NCBI RefSeq assembly: GCF_009674565.1
Contig: NZ_WKJL01000003.1
Coordinates: 1 to 64,000 of the forward strand
Origin: Duganella aquatilis
Lineage (GTDB): Bacteria; Pseudomonadota; Gammaproteobacteria; Burkholderiales; Burkholderiaceae_D
Length of the DNA stretch: 64,000 nucleotides
Direction: 5' to 3'
Shown: in pieces, positions 47,653 through 55,993 of the stretch
How positions within the stretch are numbered: position 1 is the stretch's first letter
Layout: the number at the start of each line of letters is the position of its first letter
Notes under the pieces: generated by a model
The model's database searches: none
The model's input: only the letters and a program-made list of their open reading frames with translations
What the model was told of the DNA's origin: nothing
Translations under genes and position numbers: made by a program

Positions 47653-50181
47653 TTATTTTGATGAGTGCGCCTCAGCGATATCTATTTTTTTTGCCAGAAT
47701 TTCCCTAAGATCTTTAGGAAGGGAGTGCGCCTGCCTTAAAGTTTCTCTGGCCTTAATGAAATTTTGACCTTGGATATTTGCCAAAATAGTTAACTTGTCC
47801 AATTCTCCAATGCTTCGACGGTCAGCATTACTTCCTGCACTCCGAATTTGCTTAGAAACTTTATCCAATGTCTTTTTGGCATCCGACACCTCACCAACAT
47901 TTATTTGAATCTTTGCAAGTGTTAACTGAACAGGGAGATGATGAGGAGTAGTTTCAGTAGCTCTCTTAGCCCACTCTAATGCATTCTCTGTTTCCTTTAA
48001 ACTCGAGAACAAATGTGCTCGGCGACTCTCGTAAAAACTTTTTTTCTCTTTACGGGCAGTTTCTTGTAATGAATTAAAAAGTTGAACAAGCTCAGAATTA
48101 TCTCGGAGAAAAGCATAGTCATCCCGATGCCTCTCTATAATTATTTCCAATAAAGTATCAATTATGTATGGATTGCGATCCGCAATATCAAATGCAGTGC
48201 GAGCAAAATTTTCCGCCTCTGCATACTCCTCTTTTAGCTTTGAAATTTGAGCTAATTCTCTAAGTATATGAAAATTCCTATCACCACCCAGTGAATATGC
48301 AAGACGAAAATGCGTTTCAGCAACATCCAATTTCCCTTCATATCGAGCTTTAAATCCTCGAACAAACGCTGCTGTACGCTTCGCCAACCTTTCGCCAAAT
48401 CTCTCCAGGTGACCAATAGCCTCGAATAAATTATCATCCTCGCCAAGACGAACGCATGATAGGCAGACAAGTCGAAGTGCCTCAATTTGGGCTTCAGTAG
48501 ATAATTTACCTCTACCATCAAAAGCCTTATTTGCCAACTCTAGCGACTTAGAAAAATCTTTTCTATCATAAAACTCCCTAGCCACTCGTAATATATGAGA
48601 CGGTAGCAGACATCTAGACAATAAAACATTTTCAACTTCTTTATTTTGCCGCAATATGGATAATATAACATTATCTATAGTTGAAATATCAACATAGTCT
48701 TGAGTTGAAAACTTTTCGACCCTATTTAATATTCTATCGCGGCATTTCAGAACAAAAGTCTTTGCATTTTCACTCCAATTAAACCTCGATAATGCATCGA
48801 GCAAATATGGCGCCAATCTAAGGTAAGGACCGTCTGCCTCTACTATCCCATGTTCATTTAAATAACTCATAGTAGTCGCCAGCGCAGTCTCGTCAACATC
48901 TCCTAAAGCAACCAATAAGTCCTCAGATGATAGATATTCGTATTCTCTGAATAACGCAAGTATTTGCTCTCGCTCAGAATTGATTGACAAACCGTCGAGT
49001 AACGCCTTTGCTTGTTGCCGAATGGCATCTAGAAAAACTATGCGCTCAGTTTTTAATCTGGCACTCCCAAACTCGGCTGCAAGAGTAGCTGCAAGCTGAA
49101 TATTTTTAGGATGCCCACTTACAAATTCAACAATTTCATCACTTAATGACTGATCAACATCAGCTTGCAAATGTTTCAACCATATAGCTAGCAATTTTCT
49201 AGAATCTGATATATCTAAGCTATTTACCGGGAAGAATGCCATTCCTGGGTACTTAAAACGTTTAGCAGGAGAAACCACCCGCCTAGCTATAAGAACCAAT
49301 TTTGGCCATGGCGAGTCTTTGAGTTTTGCAACGACTGCGCCTAGCCAATCTGATAAAAAACCATCATCTAAAACAATCGCATCCTTGCCTCGTAGAAAAA
49401 TAATCTGTCGTTGGTCAGAAATTTTTTCAATGAGATTGACTATCTCTATTATTCTATCATCGAAATCCAAAACTTGATATTTTTCAATTTTTTCAATAGT
49501 TTGCAATATAGGAAGATTTTCTCCCTGAGCAAGCAAATATCTATAAAATTCAATATCTCCTTCTTTATCTCCCAACGTGATTTCCACCGGGAAATTTATA
49601 ATTTGCGGATGTACATCTTTTAAAGCACGCTTCGCCAATGTTCTTCGACCAATACCTTCACTACCTCCAAAGAATAATGCTGATGGCGCATTTTGAGTTA
49701 AATCCGATAATTTATCTTTCACTACACCTATTTCTTTATCTCGCCCCATGAAAAGAGAAAGGGACGAATTGTTGGAGAGCGATATATCAAACAATGCAGA
49801 GCGTATAGATGTAACTATAACCCCCGGCATCGAAGTTTTATGATAAATAAAGGTCTTAAGCCATTCCGGAATTAAATCAACATCCACGTCATCCAATATA
49901 AAGACGAGAATTTTTTTTATTCTTCCATTGAAAAAATAGTGCTGACTCAGCGTCATTTCTGTCTGCACCCACCTTGACTCTACTGAATTCTCAGAAAGAA
50001 ACAAAACAAAAACATCACTATTCTTTAAAGCCTCGAAAATTTCAGAAGCGCTCGTCTCACCTTTCTCAAATGTGGCTTCATCATAATGAACATGGGCAGC
50101 GGATAGTTGTTTATAAATTCCGTTTATGAGAAACTTATCCTTACTACTATGTGATAAAAATGCACGAACAGGATTTTTCAT
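47653..50181 (-). CDS. TIR-STAND-TPR protein, candidate anti-phage effector
   Basis: 842 residues from ATG 50181; an alternative TTG at 50259 would add 26. The N-terminal TIR domain (AFLSHSSKDKFLINGIYKQL) has the catalytic-glutamate pattern SVESRWVQTEM seen in NAD-cleaving TIRs. An NTPase follows: FGGSEGIGRRTLAKRAL is the P-loop, with Arg where Lys is usual, and AIVLDDGF is the Walker B. The last 350 residues are helical TPR-like repeats that probably sense the trigger. The layout matches bacterial TIR-STAND immune proteins that deplete NAD on infection. The gene is markedly AT-rich, indicating recent transfer. No partner gene is needed. Confidence 0.85.
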   Translation of the reverse strand: MKNPVRAFLSHSSKDKFLINGIYKQLSAAHVHYDEATFEKGETSASEIFEALKNSDVFVLFLSENSVESRWVQTEMTLSQHYFFNGRIKKILVFILDDVDVDLIPEWLKTFIYHKTSMPGVIVTSIRSALFDISLSNNSSLSLFMGRDKEIGVVKDKLSDLTQNAPSALFFGGSEGIGRRTLAKRALKDVHPQIINFPVEITLGDKEGDIEFYRYLLAQGENLPILQTIEKIEKYQVLDFDDRIIEIVNLIEKISDQRQIIFLRGKDAIVLDDGFLSDWLGAVVAKLKDSPWPKLVLIARRVVSPAKRFKYPGMAFFPVNSLDISDSRKLLAIWLKHLQADVDQSLSDEIVEFVSGHPKNIQLAATLAAEFGSARLKTERIVFLDAIRQQAKALLDGLSINSEREQILALFREYEYLSSEDLLVALGDVDETALATTMSYLNEHGIVEADGPYLRLAPYLLDALSRFNWSENAKTFVLKCRDRILNRVEKFSTQDYVDISTIDNVILSILRQNKEVENVLLSRCLLPSHILRVAREFYDRKDFSKSLELANKAFDGRGKLSTEAQIEALRLVCLSCVRLGEDDNLFEAIGHLERFGERLAKRTAAFVRGFKARYEGKLDVAETHFRLAYSLGGDRNFHILRELAQISKLKEEYAEAENFARTAFDIADRNPYIIDTLLEIIIERHRDDYAFLRDNSELVQLFNSLQETARKEKKSFYESRRAHLFSSLKETENALEWAKRATETTPHHLPVQLTLAKIQINVGEVSDAKKTLDKVSKQIRSAGSNADRRSIGELDKLTILANIQGQNFIKARETLRQAHSLPKDLREILAKKIDIAEAHSSK

Positions 50182-50282
50182 TGGCGTAAGTGGTTTTAGG
50201 TGTGGCAATGATTGAGATAGGAACATCATAGGATATTTCAACAAGGGAATTCTATCCAATTATCACAGCGCATAGATTTTAC

Positions 50283-50302
50283 GGCGGGCATTGTCGCCCG
50301 CC
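50283..50302 (-). terminator. Stem-loop downstream of the polymerase-like gene
   Basis: GGCGGGC (50283-50289) pairs with GCCCGCC (50296-50302) around a 6-base loop, between two minus-strand genes. No strong T-run on the minus strand, so efficiency is uncertain. Confidence 0.55.
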
Positions 50303-50353
50303 TCCTTTCATTTACATCATTATGCCAGTTGCGTTTAAAGCTACCACTTAGCC

Positions 50354-51445
50354 CTAGAAAGCCAGATGCTCTTTGCTGATACTGATTTTATATCCAGTGG
50401 ACGTCAGTACGTAGTGCTCAATTACATCAGGGCTCTCATTACGGCGGCTTATAAATCCGTCATGCATGAGGATGCCGGGAAACTGTTCTGTGCCGAACCA
50501 TGTATGAATTGCGTCCATCACTTTACGCTCTAACCCAATGAAAATCGCCTGCCGGTACTTGGCCTTCTTGGCAGGCGGCTCTTTTATGTTCGCCCCCATC
50601 GCCCCCACAAATATCTGCTGCGTTCTTCGTTCGTGTAGATCGGCCAGGATCGCATATCGCCACATCATTTTCAGTTCTGCCACCAGTTGTCGGACGAACG
50701 CATCTTTTTTCAGACGCTCCAGCCGCACAACATCCTCGCCAAGCAGCCGATAGATTGAGCAACGTTGGTGAGGTGTCAGCGGCGCTAAGAACAGTAACAT
50801 TTGACTTAGTTCCTTCGCTTGCTCCTGCGGTACTCCCGCCGTGGTGGCGAGGTGCTGGCGCACGGTGTTTTTTTCATTGATGTACCGAGCGACTGCGGGA
50901 AACGGTTCAACAACTTCTGGATAGCTCTTCCCGTAGTGCGCCTTCGCATACTGGTGGACGAGCGTGGCGGCACATGAGTCAATGTCGTAGTCCCACCAAC
51001 CGTTGAAGAGAATTCGCTTATCATCCCGGCGAACATTTTGAATAGGGTGATAGCGACGACCACCTTTGTCCGTGTACACCGGCACCTCATCACCCTTGAT
51101 GATGGGTGCGTACAGTTCTACCGCCACTTCCGCTGAGGTGGCGGTCTTCACGTTTACCAGTGAACACAGCTTATCGTATCCTACATCGTTCAAGATATAG
51201 GAATACGAGTGCTGAGCCGGCGTATAGCTGCCGGTCTGCACCAACAGGTTTGAGGAAAGCCAGCGCCCCAGCGGCTTGCTGACGTTTCCAAACACTTTGC
51301 GGATCTCACCGTTGTGGATCGAGCGTGGCCGCTTCTTCGACAGCAGCAGCGGGCCGCACCAGTCCAATACGGTCTTGATGCGCTTTTTTATACGTGGGTC
51401 ATTGATGTTGGGCGTGTAAGGTGTGAGGCAAAGCGTGGTCGTCAT
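50354..51445 (-). CDS. Polymerase-like protein (family A / T7-like palm motifs), possible replication protein
   Basis: 363 residues from ATG 51445 (GGAAGG upstream). No close family is recognised. WWDYDIDSCAATLVHQYA near residue 150 resembles the motif A aspartate region of single-subunit polymerases, AKELSQMLLFLAP near 210 sits where motif B would be, and PGILMHDGFISR near the C-terminus resembles the motif C HD(E/G/S) box. The order A-B-C and spacing are compatible with a small polymerase or primer-making protein. Together with the helicase-like gene it may replicate the island as a plasmid. This is inference from motifs; the protein may instead be a replication initiator. Confidence 0.5.
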   Translation of the reverse strand: MTTTLCLTPYTPNINDPRIKKRIKTVLDWCGPLLLSKKRPRSIHNGEIRKVFGNVSKPLGRWLSSNLLVQTGSYTPAQHSYSYILNDVGYDKLCSLVNVKTATSAEVAVELYAPIIKGDEVPVYTDKGGRRYHPIQNVRRDDKRILFNGWWDYDIDSCAATLVHQYAKAHYGKSYPEVVEPFPAVARYINEKNTVRQHLATTAGVPQEQAKELSQMLLFLAPLTPHQRCSIYRLLGEDVVRLERLKKDAFVRQLVAELKMMWRYAILADLHERRTQQIFVGAMGANIKEPPAKKAKYRQAIFIGLERKVMDAIHTWFGTEQFPGILMHDGFISRRNESPDVIEHYVLTSTGYKISISKEHLAF

Positions 51446-51617
51446 AAAACCTTCCAAGATAAGGAATAAAAGAAACGGAGGGGTTTATGCCAACAAGGAA
51501 GGCGTGAGGTAACCAATGACCTCACAACGGTTAGCGTAGCCGTAGCATGCCACAAAATTTCGGAAAATAAAACTCGATGTGAGGGTGAAGCAGGAGCCAC
51601 AGTGTCGGGCTCGCTCG

Positions 51618-51710
51618 GCAAGAAGTGAACATCATTATGCTCCCTGCTCGTTCGCTATCTCATCACTCACCATATCCCATCATCAACCTGTAATCACCAT
51701 TCTTACAGAG
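51618..51710 (+). repeat. 93-bp direct repeat, copy 2 (upstream of RHH-FtsK-gamma gene)
   Basis: Second copy of the 93-base region at 45506-45598, in the same orientation. It lies in a 357-bp gene-free stretch (51446-51802) and ends 92 bases before the ATG at 51803. Nothing else was recognised in that stretch apart from an AT-rich, promoter-like segment around 51765-51790. Confidence 0.92.
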
Positions 51711-51802
51711 GCCACAGGACAAGGCCACGAGATCAGCGACACACCTCCTCGTATTTCCCGTGAATACGTATAAATACATCATCTATTTACAAGGAGCCAC
51801 CC

Positions 51803-52354
51803 ATGACTGCTTACACCTTCGACCTTCCGCCATATGACCCGTTTTACGACCAGCCATCTCCTGCGCCAGAACTAAGCCCCGCGAATTTCGATCTGCCACA
51901 ACCTGCATCCTGCGCCGACACAGCAACGACGCAAACGATCACCCTACGTATGCCAAAAGATTTGCTGAACAGGGTAGACAACTTGGCTCGCCAAGAAGAC
52001 ATCAGCCGCAGTCAGTGCATGCGTCGCATCACGTCATTTGTGGTTGATGCTATCCGCAGCGATCCAGAAACCATTGCGGAGTATGGCGCTGTGGCCGAAC
52101 ATCTTTACGAGCATGCAAAGCAGTTGATCAATCAGGAGCAGCATGTGTCGGTAAGCCTGCTTCAACGCCACTTGAAACTTGACTACCACATGGCCCTACT
52201 CTTGATGGATGAACTTGAGCGCACTGGTTTCGTGACACCGCCAGATCACGAAGGCAGAAGAACCACTATGCTCCAACATTTGATCAAGCTTGCCGCTGCC
52301 GATCGGGCGGCACCTGCTGGCCCCAATCAGAGTTGGTTAGACCGAAAACCGTAA
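51803..52354 (+). CDS. Ribbon-helix-helix protein fused to an FtsK-gamma-like winged helix
   Basis: 183 residues, AAGGAG before the ATG. After a Pro-rich leader, TITLRMPKDLLNRVDNLARQ (residues about 48-70) with SRSQCMRRITSFVVDAI is a ribbon-helix-helix DNA-binding unit. The C-terminal part, INQEQHVSVSLLQRHLKLDY followed by MDELERTGFVTPPDHEGRR, closely follows the FtsK gamma domain, which reads KOPS sequences and activates XerD recombination. The fusion has two DNA-binding domains and no translocase motor. With a tyrosine recombinase on the same island it may control multimer resolution, partition or transcription. This architecture is not one I recognise from a named family. Confidence 0.75.
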   Translation: MTAYTFDLPPYDPFYDQPSPAPELSPANFDLPQPASCADTATTQTITLRMPKDLLNRVDNLARQEDISRSQCMRRITSFVVDAIRSDPETIAEYGAVAEHLYEHAKQLINQEQHVSVSLLQRHLKLDYHMALLLMDELERTGFVTPPDHEGRRTTMLQHLIKLAAADRAAPAGPNQSWLDRKP

Positions 52355-52450
52355 CCGCTGATCGTTACAATTTGACTGTGTACATCCCCGCCGGTCTGTA
52401 TAAATTTGCCATATCGCTACTTCAGCAGCGAAACAGACAAGGAGAAATAC

Positions 52451-52783
52451 ATGACCGACGCCATTCAACAAATCGTAGACAACGCCCCTCAAACGCAGCA
52501 GCCTGAAAAAGCGAAGCCGACGCCAATTGGCCGTCTGGCCTTCGCCGAGGTGGACAAGGCCTTGAGCGAATGCGAGAAGACGATCAAGACTCACTCCGAC
52601 ACCGTCAAGAGCAAGTTGGCCGTCAACGCCGCAATTCCTGGCAACGTCCTGCGTGAGCTGTCCCGTGCCAACGCACAAAAGGCCAAACTCGTGATGCGCC
52701 GCATTGGGCTGCTGATGGAAAGCGGCGATCAGGCGGCGCTCGACATGATCGACAAGCTGGTGAAGCTGAAAATCGCTAAATAG
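52451..52783 (+). CDS. Small hypothetical protein following the RHH-FtsK-gamma gene
   Basis: 110 residues, not recognised. ATG 52451 has AAGGAG 7 bases upstream. The sequence is mostly helical and charged (RLAFAEVDKALSECEKTIKT, LRELSRANAQKAKLVMRRIG) and ends in a run of Leu/Lys (LVKLKIAK). It has no signal or membrane segment. A strong terminator follows 30 bases after the stop. It probably forms one transcription unit with the preceding gene, 97 bases away. Confidence 0.75.
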   Translation: MTDAIQQIVDNAPQTQQPEKAKPTPIGRLAFAEVDKALSECEKTIKTHSDTVKSKLAVNAAIPGNVLRELSRANAQKAKLVMRRIGLLMESGDQAALDMIDKLVKLKIAK

Positions 52784-52812
52784 ACTACCTCCTACTCGGC
52801 ATCTCAACCGAG

Positions 52813-52850
52813 AAAAAAAGGGCTGCGAACTTTGGTTCGCAGCCCTTTTT
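52813..52850. terminator. Strong bidirectional intrinsic terminator
   Basis: GGGCTGCGAAC (52820-52830) pairs with GTTCGCAGCCC (52835-52845) around TTTG; seven A precede and five T follow, giving a terminator on both strands. Confidence 0.93.
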
Positions 52851-52873
52851 CATTTTCTAGCTCTGGCCGAACC

Positions 52874-52951
52874 GGTGAGGCCCAGAGACATTAATTGACT
52901 AAACTATATAAACCATATATCTCATTTCAACAATCACCTCTGGGCCTCACC
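52874..52951. repeat. 14-bp inverted repeat with 50-bp AT-rich spacer
   Basis: GGTGAGGCCCAGAG (52874-52887) and CTCTGGGCCTCACC (52938-52951) are perfect inverted copies. The spacer is almost pure AT. It lies just past the 3' end of the lipoprotein operon and could be a second terminator-like structure, a protein-binding site or a small inserted repeat. Confidence 0.8.
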
Positions 52952-52964
52952 TGGCATCTCATAA

Positions 52965-54434
52965 TTATTGAGTTACGCTGAAGTGCTTAACTGTCGTCTT
53001 GCCCGCCCCCGAAATGATCTCGGTCCCCATCTCAATCGAGTTCATGTAATTGTTCGGCTTAAGCCAGCCCTTACTGATCAGGTAGTCGTTTATGGACTTC
53101 ATCTTCATGCTGCCTCTCAGGTGGTCTTCTTTTACCAGCAGTTCCACGTTGTAACGTGGTATGCCCTTTTGCTCATCCATTTCAACCTGCATGTAAACGT
53201 AGTAGGTGATCCCATCTATAACGATGGTCTCAATGAACTTGTGAGGGTTGCCGCACTCGTCCATGCAAACCTTGGTCGGCATAAGCATCACCGTTACGGA
53301 TGTCAACCAATCATTGGAGTCCTTGGTTGAGATGTAAGTGCCCTGCAAGAAAGTCTGCTGGAACGTCAATGGCAACCCATCAGTGTCGACATTCACATCG
53401 TAATTCGCCGTCAGGTTAACATCAGATACCAACATGGGCAACGTTGAGCCAGATGACGTAGCTCCCCATAGTTGGCGGCCATAGATAATTTCTGGGAAAG
53501 CTTTTACATACCCCTGGGTGTTAGTTGCGCTCTCGGGATATTGCCAGTCAGCTTGAGGCAAGGACCAATTCCACGAAGCGCTGATCGCATTGTCGGGAAG
53601 GCTTTTGCCAGTGGCGCACTCTGTGTATGCGAACGGAAGAGGCTTCAAGTTACCAGCACCGTCAACGATGTTCCACTCGTTGGTTGATACATTATAGCCA
53701 GCGAAGACCAGCGGCTTGTCTGCTGGGGTATGTTTGCAGATGCTTTGTGACGGCGATGGATCGAACGGCACGTAGTCGAATCCATTTGCTACGCTTGCCG
53801 CCAAATTATTTTTGTTTTCGGCGCTGTCACTGAAGCCATACAGTACGCCAGCTTGTGACGACCCGTTCTTTAGATTTGCAACCCACCAATCTACCCCTGC
53901 TTTTTCTCCATCACGATGAAGGATGTTGTTGTACAGTAGATTCACGAAGGCTGAGTTCGTTACGGCGGGTCCGTACATCTTCTGGAACTCGTCCGATCCG
54001 ATGAAGTCAGCAGAGATATCCAACATCCCCAATCCGTTCTGGTTGTGCCATATCCAGAACCCTAAGCCTGGCAGATCGGGCTGCCGGTTGAACGCCGCTT
54101 GATACAGCCTGTAGATTTGCCCTGATGGGCCATCAACGTCGAACGACACATATGTATCGAAGAACTTGATTAGCTGGGTGCCCGCGTAGGTAGCTACTGC
54201 GCCAGTCTGCTTGTTCGTCACAGTTACCACACCATCGTCAGAGCGTCTCACTGCATAATCAGTCCTATATCCAGCGACCGAAACGACAGAGGTAGAGGCG
54301 TTGGTATCCCTTGCTACGCTGCCCATTGCCATCGTTTTTTTCTGTGGTGCGTCTTGCGTCGTACCACCGCATGCAGCAAGCGCCGCTAGTACGATCATGG
54401 TACAGGTCAGATTCGCAGTCATTATCCGTGTCAT
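52965..54434 (-). CDS. DUF4214 domain lipoprotein
   Basis: 489 residues from ATG 54434, which overlaps the upstream gene's stop by 4 bases. The signal peptide ends in a lipobox (VLAALAACGG), so the mature protein is lipid-anchored. Residues of about 85-200 are a DUF4214 unit (RLYQAAFNRQPDLPGLGFW, then NSAFVNLLYNNILHRDGE and GVDWWVANLKNGSS), a domain seen in surface and secreted proteins such as S-layer-associated proteins. The C-terminal half is unrecognised. It is the third gene of a minus-strand operon with two membrane proteins. Function is unknown; a surface role is probable. Confidence 0.82.
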   Translation of the reverse strand: MTRIMTANLTCTMIVLAALAACGGTTQDAPQKKTMAMGSVARDTNASTSVVSVAGYRTDYAVRRSDDGVVTVTNKQTGAVATYAGTQLIKFFDTYVSFDVDGPSGQIYRLYQAAFNRQPDLPGLGFWIWHNQNGLGMLDISADFIGSDEFQKMYGPAVTNSAFVNLLYNNILHRDGEKAGVDWWVANLKNGSSQAGVLYGFSDSAENKNNLAASVANGFDYVPFDPSPSQSICKHTPADKPLVFAGYNVSTNEWNIVDGAGNLKPLPFAYTECATGKSLPDNAISASWNWSLPQADWQYPESATNTQGYVKAFPEIIYGRQLWGATSSGSTLPMLVSDVNLTANYDVNVDTDGLPLTFQQTFLQGTYISTKDSNDWLTSVTVMLMPTKVCMDECGNPHKFIETIVIDGITYYVYMQVEMDEQKGIPRYNVELLVKEDHLRGSMKMKSINDYLISKGWLKPNNYMNSIEMGTEIISGAGKTTVKHFSVTQ

Positions 54435-54829
54435 TTGTTTTTCCCCATGCGCATTGCAAGCGCAAAAATTATCGACCACATCAGGTACATGCAATACAAC
54501 CAGAAAGCGAAGAATCCAAGGGTGAAGATGCTGCAACGAGTTGCCACCAGCCGCAGCGATACACGGAACAGGTCTGCAACAAAAATCACAGGCACGGCTC
54601 CAGCCTCCCACAGCTGAAAGCTTGGCCGCTCGGTGAATACGCTGGACCAAAATTCGCCGATCTCAAATGTGCGAATCCACTCCGGCCAGAACAGATACGT
54701 AAAGCCACCGCCGCAAACCATCTCCAAGATGAGCGTGAAGATGGTCAGTATGATGCCGATGTAGACCACTAATGTCCGGGCAAGGCCGAAGGTGTACATC
54801 AGCATGCCCGTTAAGATGAGCGTGAACAT
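54431..54829 (-). CDS. Small integral membrane protein
   Basis: 132 residues with three or four hydrophobic segments (LILTGMLMYTFGLARTLVVYIG, IILTIFTLILEM, PVIFVADLFRV, FFAFWLYCMYLMWSIIFALAM) and a short basic tail. It is not recognised. It begins 4 bases after the upstream gene's stop and overlaps the next start (ATGA), so the three genes are translationally linked and probably act together in the envelope. Confidence 0.75.
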   Translation of the reverse strand: MFTLILTGMLMYTFGLARTLVVYIGIILTIFTLILEMVCGGGFTYLFWPEWIRTFEIGEFWSSVFTERPSFQLWEAGAVPVIFVADLFRVSLRLVATRCSIFTLGFFAFWLYCMYLMWSIIFALAMRMGKNK

Positions 54830-54833
54830 CCGC

Positions 54834-55592
54834 TCAGGATTCCGGTGGTGTATTTTTAGGCGACTTGTGCAGAACGATTGCTGCGATCATAGCCACGAAT
54901 CCACCAACCGTCACACCAGCACCAAAGCCCAAGACGAACGCGCCGACAAGTCCCACTGCAAGACCGATCCAGCCAGCCTTTTTGAGCCAACGAATATCCA
55001 CCGGCTCGGTCGGACTTGCTGTAACTGATTGATGTGCAGGTGGAACTTGCGCCGCATCGATTTCGTATTCCTCGGGATCTAAGCGATACAGCACACCAGC
55101 AATGTATTCCGATGGAACCTCAACGACGAAGGCAACGCTCGAATCAGGGCGAGATATTTGGATGCGCAACGGTTTGTCGAGGTAGTCGGCAAGCATCTTT
55201 GGCGGGACCGTGACCGCCATATGTTCCTCGTACCAAAAACTGGAACTACTAAACAGATTTTCCACCTGACGATAAGTGATGTACTCCAGCTTTTCCTCTT
55301 GCCCGCCAGGACGAGTAGCCGTGTTGTACCTGACGAGGCGCTGTTCAGGCCGATTCGATACTTGGATATAGAGTTGTGGAATACGGATTGTGTCTGTGTA
55401 CGCCACCCGGATATGAGCTTGCCAGGATGACGGCACTCGCATGTCGGCCGAGAGCATCGATTCCTCGTGCTTCAAATACGGAAATCTCAGCGTTGCCATC
55501 GGATCAAATTCATCCTTAGCCTCTACCGCAGAAGCAGCGACTTGAGCCGCCCGCGGCGGCAGCTTAGGACGCTCATTGTTCTCTATGGTCAT
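54834..55592 (-). CDS. Membrane-anchored hypothetical protein, first gene of envelope operon
   Basis: 252 residues from ATG 55592, preceded by GGAGGT at good spacing. The soluble N-terminal 190 residues are rich in beta-type sequence (SSWQAHIRVAYTDTIRIPQL, AVTVPPKMLADYLDKPLRIQ) and unrecognised. Two closely spaced hydrophobic helices near the C-terminus (AGWIGLAVGLVGAFVLGFGA, VTVGGFVAMIAAIVL) form a membrane hairpin. It is divergent from a small XRE regulator that may control this operon. Confidence 0.72.
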   Translation of the reverse strand: MTIENNERPKLPPRAAQVAASAVEAKDEFDPMATLRFPYLKHEESMLSADMRVPSSWQAHIRVAYTDTIRIPQLYIQVSNRPEQRLVRYNTATRPGGQEEKLEYITYRQVENLFSSSSFWYEEHMAVTVPPKMLADYLDKPLRIQISRPDSSVAFVVEVPSEYIAGVLYRLDPEEYEIDAAQVPPAHQSVTASPTEPVDIRWLKKAGWIGLAVGLVGAFVLGFGAGVTVGGFVAMIAAIVLHKSPKNTPPES

Positions 55593-55703
55593 ATGAAATA
55601 CCTCCAGCAAATCAATTAAATGAATTTCCTGTTGGCAATCTTATCATAGATTTGTAGATTATATTCCGTGGATTGTCAGTCCACATACGGCCATGCTTAC
55701 GGC

Positions 55704-55928
55704 ATGACCTCCTCCTTAGACCCCACGCTGCAAACTATCGGAAAAAATCTCCGACGGATACGCGTGGCGTCTGGAAGATCTCAAGAGGGTCTTGCGCTTG
55801 ATGCTGCAATTGACCGAACATACGTGTCACAGATCGAACGTGGCATCGCAAATCCATCGATACTAGTATTGAAGAAAATAGCGTCTTGCCTAGACGCCAA
55901 TGTGTCTGATTTGGTTGTAGGCACGTGA
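55704..55928 (+). CDS. XRE-family transcriptional regulator
   Basis: 74 residues from ATG 55704, a single helix-turn-helix: IGKNLRRIRVASGRSQEGLA, then IDRTYVSQIERGIANPS and an amphipathic end. Proteins of this size often repress their own divergent promoter. Upstream, 55668-55684 holds the interrupted palindrome GTGGA-N7-TCCAC, a candidate operator between this gene and the envelope operon starting at 55592. It could equally regulate the serine recombinase. Confidence 0.88.
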   Translation: MTSSLDPTLQTIGKNLRRIRVASGRSQEGLALDAAIDRTYVSQIERGIANPSILVLKKIASCLDANVSDLVVGT

Positions 55929-55993
55929 TCACTGCATCGGCGGCATCTTGACAGACGAGTCAAATACCCATGCCATCCCTGTCTCGACAACTG

